Shown piece by piece: positions 33,836-47,029 of a stretch of DNA of 64,000 nt. The stretch covers positions 320,001 through 384,000 of the forward strand of contig JAUKNK010000058.1 of the NCBI GenBank assembly GCA_030765055.1, written 5' to 3'. This stretch comes from Mantis religiosa. Its lineage: Eukaryota; Arthropoda; Insecta; Mantodea; Mantidae. Below the pieces are notes generated by a model. The model was not told where the DNA came from. It was given only the letters and a program-made list of their open reading frames with translations, and ran no database searches. Numbering within the stretch: the first letter of the stretch is position 1; every line of letters begins with the position of its first letter. The position numbers were made by a program, and so were the translations under genes.

Positions 33836-35700
33836 ATTACTTTCAGAAGCAGTTTCTGGTACTATTAATGGAAAATCACCAGTGCCTTCTATTGCAGTCT
33901 CAGGAGATGCATCCTTTTGTAATGGAATTGATCAACTTGGGATCAAGCTTAAGCATGAAACCAAAAAGCTTGCATCATAACGGCAAGTGTTTGCATGTGT
34001 GTAATGTTTGTGGAAAGCATTTTCAGTACCTAACAGAGTTGGAGAGACATTATTTGATTCATGAAGGTAGGGTTCACACCAATGTAAAACGTGTCATAAG
34101 AGCTTTACCCGGTTGTCAAATTTGAAAAGTCATAGTTCATGAAGGTACCAATTGGCGTGGTACCAATGCAAAACTTGTCATAAGAGCTTTACCCTATTGT
34201 CTAATTTGAAAGCACATTACTTGACTCATGAAAGTTTTAAGCCACACGTATGTGAAATTTGTCATAGGAGCTTCACCAGATTGTCATATTTGAAAAATCA
34301 TTGTATGATTCATGAAGGTATGAAGCCTCACCAATGTCAGTGTCATAAGAGCTTTACCAGATTATGAAGTTTTAAGTACCATTGTTTGATTCACGAAGGT
34401 AAGAAGGCACACCAATGTAAAACGTGTCAAAAGAGCTTTACCCTGTTGTCAAATTTGAAAAGACATAATGTGATTCATGAAGGTTTGAAGCTGCATCAAT
34501 ATAAAACGTGTTATAAGGGCTTTACCGACTCGTCATCTTTGAAAAGACATTATTCGATCCATGAAGGTAAGAAGGGCCACCAATGTTAAACATGTCATAA
34601 GTACTTTAACCAGTTGTCTGATTTGAAAAGACTGCTTGATTAACGAAGGTTTGAAGTCACACGTATGTGAAACTTGTCATATGAGCTTTTCCAGATTGTC
34701 ATATTTGAAAAGTCATTGTTTGATTCATAAATGCTCACAAATGTAAACGAGTCATAAGAGCTTTACCTTGTTGTCACGTTTGAAAACACATTATATGATA
34801 CATGAAGGTAAGACTGTACCTATGTGAAACGTGTCATAAGATATTTACTTGGTTGTCAAATTTGAAAACATTTTTTGATTCATGAAGGCATAAAGGCACC
34901 AATCTAAATCTAGTCATAAGAGTTTCACCCATTTGTCATCTTTTGAAATCACATTAATTGATTCATGAAGGGAAGATGCATGCCAGTGTTAGCTGTGTCA
35001 TAAGAGCTTTACCCAGTTGTCGGATTTCAAAAATTATTATCTGGTTCATGAAGGTAAGAAGTCACTCTAATGCAAGAAAGGTGTCATAAGAGCTTTGCTG
35101 GTTGTCAGATTTGAAAAAAAATTATTTGATTGATGATGGTAATAAGTCGACCAATGTAAAACGTGTCAGAAGAGCTTTAGCCGGTTTTTAGATTTGAAAA
35201 ATTATTATTTGATTCATATAGGTGAGAAATCACACCACTGTAAATCGGTCATTAGAGCTTCGCTCTGTTATTAACTTTCAAGGAACATTATTTGATTCAT
35301 GAAGGTAAGAAGATATTTTATTTAAAAGTTGTAATAAGAGCTTTACCCACTGTCATGTGTGAAGAAACATAATTTGAACAATAAAGGTATGAAAATGGAC
35401 CAATGTGAAACTTATAAAGCGGCTTGACCCACTTGTTACATTTGAAATTCGTAACTTGATTCATGAATATAAGAATCACATTAAGCTTAAAGTTTTCATA
35501 CAAGCTGTGTTCATTTGTTAACTTTAAAAGAACATTTTTGATTCGTGACAGATTTGCCAGTGTCAAACTTGTAATAAGAGCTTGAATTGGCTGTCAAGCT
35601 TGAAATCATTTTCAATCAAGAAAACGAAGGATTATCATTGCAAAATGTGTTGTAAAAGCTTTATTCATTTGTTTGTGGGAAATATTTCTTCTACTCTAGG
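33836..35700 (+). pseudogene. C2H2 zinc-finger array, about 20 decayed fingers
   Basis: After the acceptor ending at 33835, one frame reads LLSEAVSGTINGKSPVPS, a linker-like segment, and then shifts into the fingers. The best finger is CNVCGKHFQYLTELERHYLIH (34000-34062). About 20 more follow at roughly 84-bp spacing to 35700, each with a CxxCxKSF...LxxLKxHxxxHEG pattern and HEG(K/M)K-type linkers. Two short runs are open (34152-34367 and 34386-34589). Most later fingers have stops, lost cysteines or frameshifts. Such arrays bind DNA in living relatives. Here the array looks non-functional. The first exon may be 20755-21240 upstream on the same strand. Confidence 0.88.
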
Positions 35701-36418
35701 TCATATGTTTTGTTTGGTATGTTTTATCTCTGTACTGTGAGGGTTTTAATGCCATATATCGAAGCATTTGTATGCAAATTTGAACTTATTGGACAACTTC
35801 AAATGTATTATAATTAACTCAAGTAATTGTAAATGTAGTAATTTAGAACGTAATATATATTCTGCCTAAAGTAGCAGGTTGACAAGTTTATTTCCCTTGT
35901 CACTGGTGTGTCAGCTTTAGCCCAAACATGGCATGTGTGATGAACAGTTAAGTAAAAATGATCGATCTAAATGTTAACTATGAGGGCCATGCCGTGGTAG
36001 AAGACAACATGTTGCTGAGGTGGGTTTTCTGCAGGAGCAATGATTCTCCCGTCATCTCTTCCATCGATGCTTCATCTTCATTTCATGTATCATCCCCAGT
36101 GATGTAGTGAAAGGGGGCATTGAACACTATACATTTCCTTTCATGGCCACGAGATTCTAAGTTGCCACTGATCTACAATATCTCTAGATCTATTTCAGTA
36201 CTAGTTTATTAGGTGTAATGTGAGTAAACAGTAGCTCACTTTGATTTTCCATTTCTAACATTTACATTCACACAGCATAATCATTCATGAAATGTTTTGC
36301 TTTATTACAGGAATACCTCTTCGGAATCTTATGAACAATAAACCATACATTTTGACCGTTTCCTTTGTGAAGCAGCTTGAATTTAAATGAATTTATTTAT
36401 ACAGCTATTTATAATTTT
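35701..36418 (+). other. Spacer with a diverged SINE fragment (about 35985-36165)
   Basis: Blocks such as GACAAC, CTGAGG(C)AGGT, CGTCATCTC, TTCATTTCATGTA(T/C)ATCC and TTTCCTTTCAT follow the same order as in the tRNA-Glu-derived SINE at 50073-50335. The tRNA part is too diverged to see. The rest shows no gene. Confidence 0.5.
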
Positions 36419-36844
36419 ACTATCTCCAATACATACATATTCCTTAATCTAGTTGTATAAATTTTTGTGCTGTTTCGTTTATTAATCATGATAGCTGAGC
36501 CTCCCTGGTTCCAAGGCCTTTTAGCCTTGCTGAGTAGCCTACTCACCCTTCCATCCTGTAGTGTAGTTTGTTGTCTATTTCCCCATGTTATCTCAGCATA
36601 CTTTCTGTTCCAGTCTTTAGTTTTCTTTTCCATTTCACTTAAGCTTTCTTTAACAAAAGCACTCTTAAAACATGTACCTTTTAGCATCCAGGAATTTAAA
36701 GACTTAATTTGTGATGACTTTGTAAATATTACTTCTTGTATAAGCTACTTCATATTTTATATACTGTTATATTTAATATTATGTCATATAATTATGTAGT
36801 ATTACTGATGAAGCCATGATTTATGTCACTATTCAATTCTCACG
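36419..36844 (-). other. Unrecognised 92-codon frame and spacer
   Basis: A minus-strand frame (36687-36409) is lysine-rich (EKKTKDWNRKYAEITWGNRQ) and looks more protein-like than its surroundings. I do not recognise it. It may be a transposon fragment. No start or splice context supports a gene. Confidence 0.3.
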
Positions 36845-38088
36845 TAACAGCATGACATCACATATACACAATCTTCCAAGGTAGATGACAGTAACAAACA
36901 GGATTCAGTTTACAACATTCCACAGCTGACTCTCATGTAACTACACTTCTGTTACACACAACCCAACTCACTGTTTTCAAAACTTGCAATGTCTTAAATA
37001 CCTCATTCGTAATTCGAGAAATTTCCAGAATAAAGAACCTGAAATAATCCAGATGTTACCAGAAATTTTCGTTTATTGCTGTTTGTTTGTTTCAGTAAGT
37101 TTTTTATATCAGCTATCTCCTTTGCCGGCTATTTGTTTATACTAGCCGCGTTATCGTTTGCTGCTTGCGCAAGCTCTTTATTACCGTGAAACACTATCTG
37201 CCGTCTGTTTTCTATTTGTACCGAAACATTTTATGTCTGTTGCCGCGACACTGCTCCCTCCTCCGCAGGTCCCAAACAGCAACATTGTAGAGGGCCAGAC
37301 GATCCAGGTGTACCACCATCTTCCCTCGGGGCACCTTTTGGATGCGGTAGACCACGTTATTAATCCTCTTCACCACCAGTACGGTCCTTGCCATGGTTGC
37401 TGGAGCTTCGGGCATCGTCCCTTGGTCCGGGTAGGGTGGTACAACCAGAGTAGGTCACCCTGCTGGAACCCTTGGCTGTTGGCTTGACTGTCGTATCGGG
37501 TCTTCATATGTTCGCTCACCTTCTGGATGTTCTGGCGAGCCATCTCGTGCATGTTGTGGAGGTGGTTCACCAGGTTCTCCACATACTCGGTCGCTGGCTG
37601 TCTTGCTTCCGGAGGGCTTCCAAAAGCCAGATCACATGGGAGGCGTAACTCTCGGCCGAGCATTAAGCTGGCTGGCGTCATCCCAGTGGTGTCATCTGTT
37701 GACGACCGGTAGGCCAGAAGAACAGTGGTAACGTGATGTCCCAGTCTCACTGGTGGCTGTCCTCGACCTTCCTCAGTGGCTGTTCTAAGGTCTTGATGTA
37801 TCTCTCTGCCATGCCGTCCGACTGTGGATGTAGGGGTGTGGTGCGGGTCTTGTTCACCCCAAGTCTTTCTAGTGCCTCCTTCATCAGGTTGGATTCAGAA
37901 TTGGTGCCCTGGTCGCTGTGGAGCTCTAACGGCACCTCAGATCACCAGAAAACTTGCTACACAAGGCAGTTCGTGATTGTCTTCACCTCCTGGCATACAC
38001 CTCCGGCCACTTGGTGAAGCAGTCCACCTTCACCATCAGCTACTTTTTGCCTCGGTCGGACGCTGGAAATGGTCCAGCTATGTCGACC
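36845..38088 (-). mobile_element. Ty3/gypsy copy 3, truncated (LTR plus integrase end)
   Basis: The LTR part (about 36845-37250) is related to the LTR of copy 1 (CAATCTTCCAAGGTAGATGA, TTCGTAATTCGAGAA) and lacks its outer end. Inside it, the minus strand carries the polypurine tract and the integrase C-terminus in several frames: RINNVVYRIQKVPRGK, ATEYVENLVNHLHNMHEMARQ, TGMTPASLMLGRELRLPCDL, and the core motifs HSDQGTNSES and DGMAERYIKTLEQ (Glu present). Homology stops abruptly at 38088, before the first integrase Asp, next to a mariner tail. Confidence 0.85.
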
Positions 38089-38094
38089 GCAATC

Positions 38095-38340
38095 ATTTCT
38101 CTTGTTCCTGGAAATGAATCCATTGCATGGTCAGCAAATTGACAACAATAATGACGTCTTTAATGCAGTGGAAGTGTGGTTTAAAGGGAATTATGCAGAC
38201 TTCTACAATCAAGGTATTCGGAAGGTCAAGAAAGGTTGGGGAAAATGTGTATATGTGGATGGTGACTACGTCAAGAAGAACTAACAAGCACATATCAACA
38301 CGACCTCTCTATCAAAAATTTATAATGTAACTTAACTTAT
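38095..38340 (+). pseudogene. mariner-type transposase C-terminal fragment
   Basis: The frame ending at 38284 reads AVEVWFKGNYADFYNQGIRK, then GWGKCVYVDGDYVKKN and a stop. This matches the usual C-terminus of mariner-like enzymes (FYxxGIxKLxxRWxKC...GDYVEK). Nothing upstream of about 38100 is recognisable because the gypsy fragment abuts it. Confidence 0.7.
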
Positions 38341-38394
38341 CTTTAAAGAAATTTATGGATATTTTAAGAAATTGTAAGATTGCGATTTCGTAAA

Positions 38395-38660
38395 CATTCG
38401 TTTAGTTATCAATCACATTCAGTTTTGTTGTTGTCAATGTTACGGTCACTAGAGGTAACTATATTACAGCTACTGTTACCAAATTCTGAAAAAGGAAAGA
38501 AATTTACAGACAGTATCGATTTTCATTATTTCAAAGTTCATTACACAATTTCTTTGTTTTAAAATAAAATAAATTATTTTCCTAAACCATTAAATAATGA
38601 AATTCAAAATATTATATAATATAGTAAATATTATTATAACTATTTGATTTAAATTATTAA
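38395..38660 (-). pseudogene. PLE 3' fragment, left half of an inverted pair
   Basis: On the minus strand the decayed C-terminus of the PLE nuclease is visible (KIIYFILKQ...NFEI). It aligns with 12960-13080 and 29390-29480. It points away from the copy at 38680-38935, so the two are head to head. Confidence 0.6.
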
Positions 38661-38679
38661 TTTGATAAAACTTCAGCTC

Positions 38680-38935
38680 CTCAAATTAAATATATTAAAA
38701 ATGAGCTACAGTGCTCTAAAGAAGATAAAATTTGCAATAATGAAAAATCTGGTATTTATCAATTTAATTGTTTTGATTGTGACCAGGTTTACATTGGAAG
38801 AACCAAACCTAACGTAGAAAGATAATTTTGGAACTGCTGAAACGGACACGGGATATCATTTTTGGTTATTTAACCATGAAATAATTATAGAAGTTATCTC
38901 AGAAACAATTTGTAGTTGGTTTATTAATACTCGTC
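38680..38935 (+). pseudogene. PLE GIY-YIG fragment, right half of an inverted pair
   Basis: The plus strand reads NEKSGIYQFNCFDCDQVYIGRTKPNVER and then decays. Both the GIY and YIG boxes are intact. It is the same family as 30400-30560. Confidence 0.8.
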
Positions 38936-38951
38936 ACTTATTTGTTTATAT

Positions 38952-39355
38952 TTATGAGAGACTAGTTTCAAAGGCATTCGCCTCCATTTTCAATCTCTTT
39001 CCAACTGGCATCTGTTGTCTGCTCTCTCTCTCTCTCTCTGGTGGTGGAACTATGAATTTCTTTGTCAAATTATGTACTGGTGGGATTTCAAAGTTCATCA
39101 CGCGATCTTTCTTTTTCCATATGAATATGCTCTCCCATGTTGCCAATTTATTTTGGTTTATCACTCCTTTTAATAATTTTGGATTTCGATCAATGTCATG
39201 GTTTTCATTCAACAAATGAAATGCTACTGCTGACTTATCTTCTTGTTTCAATCTGATGTTTCCAAAGTGCTCTTTAACTCTGGTATTTAGATTTCTTTTA
39301 GTTTGATCTATGTAGCATTTGTCACAATTCTTACAACTTATCTGGTATATTCCGG
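38952..39355 (-). pseudogene. PLE GIY-YIG endonuclease fragment, second subfamily
   Basis: Read from about 39355: SGIYQISCKNCDKCYIDQTK, VKEHFGNIRLKQEDKSAVAFHLLNENH, WESIFIWKKKDRVMNFEIPPVHN (to 38952). This is a nearly intact nuclease domain with Gly to Asp in the YIG box. No RT is attached. A TCTCTC microsatellite lies at about 39020-39040. Confidence 0.85.
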
Positions 39356-39360
39356 ATCTA

Positions 39361-39430
39361 TTAACTGATGGGAATATACCAGATAAGTTGTAAGAGTTGT
39401 GACAAATCCTACATAGGTCAAACTAAAATA
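39361..39430 (+). pseudogene. Short PLE GIY-YIG fragment, inverted relative to 38952-39355
   Basis: The plus strand reads GIYQISCKSCDKSYIGQTKI and is a near-exact mirror of 39290-39355. The two fragments start within a few bases of each other and point outward. Confidence 0.8.
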
Positions 39431-41134
39431 TTTGATTATGTTTTTTTCAAATTTGATACAGAGTTTAAAGCTTTTCTCACATGTGCTACACTGTTATGTT
39501 GTTTTGCTCATATCACTTAAACTACTGTGTTTTAAGTATAAAGCTCCTATATACATGACTGCCTTATCACTATATTTACCATATCGATCAGAGTGTGTGT
39601 ATTCCCTTGCAGTTAATACATCACGTGTGACGTCACATGTTTAATAACCATATTGAAGATGATTGATTCCATTTCAGAAGCATGTGTCTCTTGTTTGGAC
39701 TTCAGCAGAGAACAATGGTGACTTGCCAAGAGTAGTGACAGGAACTATTTCTGGATATAATCTGAAATGTTGCTGAACTTAGTATCATTTAGTGTAATGA
39801 CGAGATAGTAAAATCCGAAGACAGAATCAGCAGTACATGCACAGAAATTGGTGACAATCATAGTTAAGTTAATTCATGTAAGGCAACTATGCTGCTCATT
39901 GTAACTAAATATTATATTTGTTAATCCAAAATTTCTTCAAATAATTATTAAAGCAATATGCGCAATGCTTGCTATATGAACTGACAATTACATCAACATC
40001 ACTGTTTTATATAAAGGCAACCATTCAATTTATTTTGTAACCAATTTCAGTGTCTCTAACCGAGGCACTAAAGGTATTCGGAAAAAACAATTATTATCCA
40101 AAAAGACACATTGGATTTCAATGAATCATTTCAGATAACGGAATTCAACCCTGATTCCATATCCACTAGAAGATACAAATGAACAGCAACCAAACATGAT
40201 TCAGAAGTACAGGAAGGTGCTAATGAACGAACAAACTATCAGAAATGGTTGTCATGAAAATGCATTTCACTATTTGTGTGATTGATTAAAATTTACATTT
40301 CATATGTAATGCCTGTTGTGCTGCATCCTAAGAAGTAACAACGGCTCATTCTGAATGAACACCTTTGAAGCTCCTGGACTAAATACAAATAAGAATTACC
40401 TAATTTCACGAAAAGTATTAAAATATATAATGAACGCTATATTAGAGACATCTTAAAGTTAATTAAAAGTAAAACTTTTCATGCAATAACTAACAATCAC
40501 ATTCACCATTCTTGCAAATGCTAGTCGCTTTTCGGCTCACATAAAGTTATTCGCTAATTGTCAATTTTAGACGGTTCTCGCTGACGAATTGTAAACTATG
40601 ATACTCAATGGTCAACCGAATATTATGTTTCAAATGGGAAGAGTTCTTTCCTGTAGCAAATCAGATGCGTTAGAGCCTTCACCGTTGCCACCTCGTTACT
40701 CCCATGTTATATTTCCTCTCTCTCTGTCGCACACTTACGAGTGATTGCTTTCAACGTATTAGTACTACAAATTTATGATGATAGGTTTCAAAATCTCATT
40801 ACGTGCTATTTGTTTCCAAAAGGCATCAGCTTGTAGTTTATCTGATGTCTCATGCAGTTTTCCCAATCTTGTGTTCCTTGTCAATTTCTTTGTGAATAAG
40901 TCGTTCAACATCAGTCAGTTGAGTCCACAGTAACCCAATTGGACTGTTCTAGCAGTAGTAAGAGGGGGGAAGGAAGGTGGATCGTGTCTCATTGATCCAG
41001 CTGATACACTTTTTCATGGAAGAGTAACTGAATAATGCTTTGAACTCTAGAGTAAATAGGGATTACAAACCATGCATAAACAAAGATATAATTTGAGCAG
41101 TCACGTTCTGCCAGACTAGCAAGAAGTGTATCCT
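39431..41134. other. AT-rich intergenic DNA, no gene recognised
   Basis: No coding pattern, RNA gene or repeat is supported. Confidence 0.5.
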
Positions 41135-41515
41135 TTCCTCTCATTCCCCCAGGGGCCTACTTCGGTAGGTACGGGTTTGACGCACCCGGGGTCCCGAGCC
41201 AACAGTCTCCCTCGTATTGGCTCCTCATCGTGGCTGAGGGAGACGGTCAACAGGCCCACCCATGTGGAGGCTGTGCGTGGAGGCGATTAGATGCTTTTTG
41301 GAATCTTTTCTAGTTTAGAGTTTCGGATTTAGTGAACGAAATTTTTAGTAGGGTTTGATTGATTTTTTTATATACGTGTATTTTTAATAGGTTTTGTTAT
41401 ATTTGTATAGTTTTTAGAAAGTTTTATATCTGGCTTTTGCCATGACTAGTTTATTAAAGGGCGCTGATGACCGCCGTAGTTGAGCGCCCTTATATATATC
41501 ATCATCATTCCCCTC
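41135..41515 (+). repeat. Retroposon-like unit with 3' hairpin and ATC tail
   Basis: A GC-rich head (ACTTCGGTAGGTACGGGTTTG, CTGAGGGAGACGGTCAAC) is followed by a T-rich body. A perfect 9-bp stem follows (AAGGGCGCT at 41457-41465 with AGCGCCCTT at 41483-41491), then TATATATCATCATCATT. A 3' hairpin followed by short tandem repeats is typical of the 3' ends of some LINEs and of the SINEs they mobilise. No protein is left. Confidence 0.55.
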
Positions 41516-44500
41516 ATCGAATTTAACAAACACTTTGGCTTATTCAAGGTACATATTTCTTTCACCACGTCATGTCAAATGTTTATATTTCTGTTCTGGG
41601 TAATTTCAAATATACGTTCACACATACATGCCAACCAATAATGATATTCATTACAGTGCTTACGTCGCAATGCATTGTTATAATGTAATGGTATCTACTT
41701 TATTTATTTGATTAGGAAAACTATTCGAGCTAGAAATATGGGGTTTTCATTCCTATGTTAGACACATTACTCTCTACCTTCCACATGGACTAGTTTTGGC
41801 AAAATCTGAATTTTTGTCTTGCGCGAATAGTATTTCATACAGATTGATTATGTTGGCATTCCTCACACACCACTTAGCGGGAATGTAATATGACAACACT
41901 GCAGGACTCCGATTAGTTGCTCACCTAGTAGCACTCAAGGACAAACACCTTCCCATTTGAAACACATAATACTAGCAACTACTTAAGAATGACTTTTGAT
42001 ACCCCCGTTATACCCTGCCGGTCATGGAGGAAATGTTCTGTCAAAGGAATACAACCATGTCAAAGTAAAATCTTTTATGTCTACCAAAATCGAACAGGCT
42101 GCAACACATCAAAGCTGTAAAACAATAAATCACATACTACACAAATATAATTATTTGTAACAAAAACTACATGTTAAAATCTGAAATCTAGAAGACCTAG
42201 TCTCAAAAAGCTCTGAAAAAGAAAAACAATGCTTTATTTAATTCTGAGGATTAGCCTGCCATACATATAATGGTTAATGTTCATTGGATGCTGAAATGGG
42301 ATAGCTCGCACTTAATTCCTTTGTGGTAGAAATCAACTGTAAAAGTACTAAGTTCGGAATTTATTTTGAGTTTTGCTGTCATTAGCTGTATTAGTTATCT
42401 TTGGGAATGGCAGTAAGCAAAAAAGATATACATGTCCATATACTTCAAACGTCACGAAACACTACACTCATTTGACTTTGCTGTCATCCATCAATAGCGA
42501 ATGAAAGAAGCTTTAAGTAATGGTTTCCCTGATGAAGCAGAAGTGAAGAGGTTCTTGTATGACATTCCTGCTCCTTTGAGGAAGAAATAATGATATGAAA
42601 GGAAAGAATTTGGACAGACCAGGTCAGACTGAAAAATTCAATGCCATAGCCACGATTATGTTCAAATTTCAGGATTCTCTCAAATATTATACCTTTTACT
42701 CCAGTTTTACCTAATTCCACTAAGGAGCTGATCTCTTTACTATTACTTAACTTTGACATTTTACAGCGCAGATAAGGATATACTAATGTAGACTTTAAAT
42801 TACAAACCTATACAGAAAATGGATTTAGCATCTTTATAGGTATTGGTTAAAAAGTTTAATAATGGAAAGATGAATCTTAGATATAAGATTAAAGTGATCC
42901 TCTTTAGCCTCAACTGGTTACTTTTATCTCTCTTGTACTATCAATTACTAAATGCTTAAGCCCATATGAAAACGGAAAGGTTTTACTACATATCTTATAT
43001 TAGATAAAAGCAGATTATAAAATGTTGAAACAATACAAAGATTTTCAAAAGTGGTTGATTATGACTGAAATTTATGATCAATACCCTCCCTATAAGAAAG
43101 AAAAAAAATTGGATCCTATAAGCAAATATTCTGCACATTGTTAAAACTACACACAATTCACATGAATTGGTTGGTGGAGAAAGGAACTACTACAAAATTT
43201 ATTTTTAACTTTTTAGGGAAGACAAAAAAAGTTTGGCTATAAACTTATTTCTGGAAGATTCTGCTTTATGTTTTAAGGTATTCTTTACTGCAGTACAGTA
43301 AATATATATAAATGCACCCAATTAGTTCTTAGTAATTATTGAATAAACTGATTTTGAAAAAAAAAATCACTTAGTTTCTTTCTGTACTTGATGATAAGTT
43401 TAGCAGTTTAAGGTATTTGCTTAAAAATATAGTGTTTATTACAATATTGATGTTCAGAATACTGAATAACATAATATTGTACTGAATAAAACATAAAATG
43501 ATAAAGCACATTAACATTTGTAGTGCATTCAAAAATTTTGGAGAAGTAATTTATAAATTACTGTTATTTATTTCAGTCAGATGTCCTCCATTTTCTGAAT
43601 GCCACTTTCAGTTATGGATATTAGTTCAAAATTAATTATTGTTCAAAGGATATGCACATAAACCCTGAAAATATACACTAATGGAGTATCAAATGGCACT
43701 AATATGCTACATTACTAGGAATCTCTTACTGAATTTAGCCTAAGCCAGATAAAAAAGCAGCAGGATTTAATTTCTGTGAGCTAAATCCTAATTAAATATA
43801 TTAAATATACATTGTACTCACTCCATTTTTCAAATCTGACAGAAAAGCACACCATTATTGTAGCTCAGACATAAATAATGCCATATCCATAGCTGTGTCA
43901 ATAAGATCTTAGAAATTATTTCCTTCAGTATTTTGTAAACGTTTCATGAACCACAGAACGGTAAGAACCTGAAAGAACATTTGCTCTTGCATAGTCAGGA
44001 TGCACTGAACTGGATTGCTCTAGCACAAAGGGAGTTAAAGCTATAACAATCATGAGGTGCTTTAAAACAATGAGATGATAAAAAGTATGCCCTTGCACTC
44101 AATGAAGCTGAAGAAAATGCATAGAATGTGCAGGATTAATTAAAATGTGGAACATTACATGTAGTGTTAAGTGCTGCATTAGAAATGATTCACTTCTGTA
44201 AACTGAAATAACTTTAACTTTGCCAATGGACCTAACAGATATCCATGATGCAGATGACAAGAAACAGAATGAAGATATGCAAAATTAAGATACAAGAAGT
44301 AGCAAACACATACATAAATAAAATCATGGATTGACATTGTATACCAGTTCTCCAAAGTTGCTGAAAGTTTTAAGGTGCAAAAAAAGTACATAGAGAAAAA
44401 CTAATGCGACCAGAAATTTCAAACACACATTCCTCCAAGTAGCAAAAACAGCAAATGACATATAAAGCAATCAAAGATAGGAATAACAACACAAGAAGTG

Positions 44501-45662
44501 CATAATTTAACTCACAACATATGTTCTTATATGACGTTAGTGCTAGTATGATATTATAGTACTTTATGGCACAAAATACCTGCAAATAAGTGCACATCTA
44601 CAGCACAGCAAATGAAGTCCATAGTTTTGTATATACATATAAATATATAATATTATACAAATATAATCTGTTGTATTTTGTAGACAGAAACATGTCCAAT
44701 ATGGAAATTTTTGTCCCATATTATTTTGGTAAGAGCAAGTACTACAGTATATCTATTTGTATTAGTTCAAGAGCTCCACAACACATGTACTAAAACATAA
44801 ATGCTAGAGTAAACATAACGCTTATATTTGAAAAGAATCAAGTCTTAACTTGAAGATTTTATTGGAGGAAGACCACATCCTGTAACAAGAAAATTCAAAT
44901 TTACAGCTTTCACACCAATATCTACATAGTGTTAAATGTCCTGCTAAGATATTTACAAGATCTCTAGAGAAAATATTTGATATGTTATCTTGGAATGATG
45001 TATACAAAACCCAAAAAGTGGAGAAAGCACTTGTTTGCTTTAGAGAACACAGCACAAGAAACAGAAATGTTTAATAAATCAGAATATATGATTAAAACGG
45101 TCAAGCACTTAGAAAAATTAAGACAGGAACATAGTAAGGAAAAAAAGTTTAACATATTAGATTCATTTATACCAATATCACATTTGGTCATGACATCTGT
45201 TATGTATCTGTAGATTCCTCACTACAACTTGTACCTAGGTTAATGATAATAAAGCAGTAAATGCAAATGGCTTTCGGGATACAGGTGTTCTCAAAAAGGC
45301 AATCATATCTGAACATACTTAAACATAGATACTGTATTGTATTTAAAATGCAAAAACATGGAAAAACTCTTAAGCATAAAATTTCCAATTGCCATTTTTT
45401 CATTAACTTGTACAAAATGATATCCAAGGTATATATAAATGGGTCAAACACCAGGAGCTGATAGCTTTGAGGGTCAGCTGATAAGTCCTGGCCATATATT
45501 TAAAGGTTTATGACTGGGTCGACTGTTGTCTTTGAATCAGTGACTTCAGTTTACTCTTTATTTAAGCACAAAAGATTGTAATATTCTGCAATAGTACACA
45601 ATTTATGAACATTATTACAAAACATTGCTCAGTCTAACTCTGCAGGTTTCTACATTACTTAA
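41516..45662. other. AT-rich intergenic DNA, no gene recognised
   Basis: About 4.1 kb of low-GC DNA holds only short unsupported frames, such as 42759-42484 (minus) and 44977-45213 (plus). None has a recognisable domain. Confidence 0.5.
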
Positions 45663-46218
<556 letters not shown>

Positions 46219-47029
46219 CTGTGAAGAAAAAATCATATTTTATAGACCAAAGAATATAAGTGAATTTAGCCATCAAATTCTTTGCATCTATCAATAATTG
46301 TTTGAATCAGACTTAAGAAACTCAAACACATGTGAAGATCTAAAAGTACAGACAGTTGTCTGTTTATGTCAATGCTAATATCACTCCAGCTATCTTACTG
46401 AGATACTGTACCAACATTAAATCGCCTAATCTGTATAAAATGTCATGGATAAAGATCAAAGCAATCCCAAGTATTAGATATAACTACAACAAACTGCTAT
46501 GTGGCAATTACTAATATCACAATTAGTATGTATTCTGTGACTGTTGTTCTAAGGTTTGCTGAGATATTTTAATTATGCAGGAAGGTTTAGTACTACATGA
46601 CATACCAGTTCTAGTAACAAAACAACCACTGAGGGCAACAAATCACAGTATGGTAAATAGTGACGTTAAACTTTTTAATTTAACACTACCAGAACCGAAT
46701 ATGCAATCAAAGACTGAAACAATTTTCCTTAATAATAAACATGTAAGTGATGTAATGTTAGAAATCAACTCAGTAGTTCGAGTCAATAATTCGTGACATT
46801 ATTGAAGAAGATCGGCGCATAAAAAGATCTGAAATGGTTTGTTTCCTAGCAATAAGTTACGGAAGTATTCAATCATCCGAGATGAACTACATTATACAAA
46901 ACTGTCTGCCAGGTAGGTTCCTCGTCCCTCAACCAGGAACAAACAACATTCTGCTAGGTAGTTTGTCAGAGAAGTGGGAGGAGGTTTCGTGAATCGCAAT
47001 GTGATTGGTGATCAAACATCGTGCATCAT
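46219..47029. other. Spacer, no gene recognised
   Basis: One 73-codon plus-strand frame (46575-46796) has no recognisable domain. Nothing else is supported. Confidence 0.45.

Noticed and set aside
42484..45461. Several 60-90 codon frames in AT-rich DNA
   Set aside because: Many overlap on opposite strands, none has a domain, and their lengths fit chance for this base composition.
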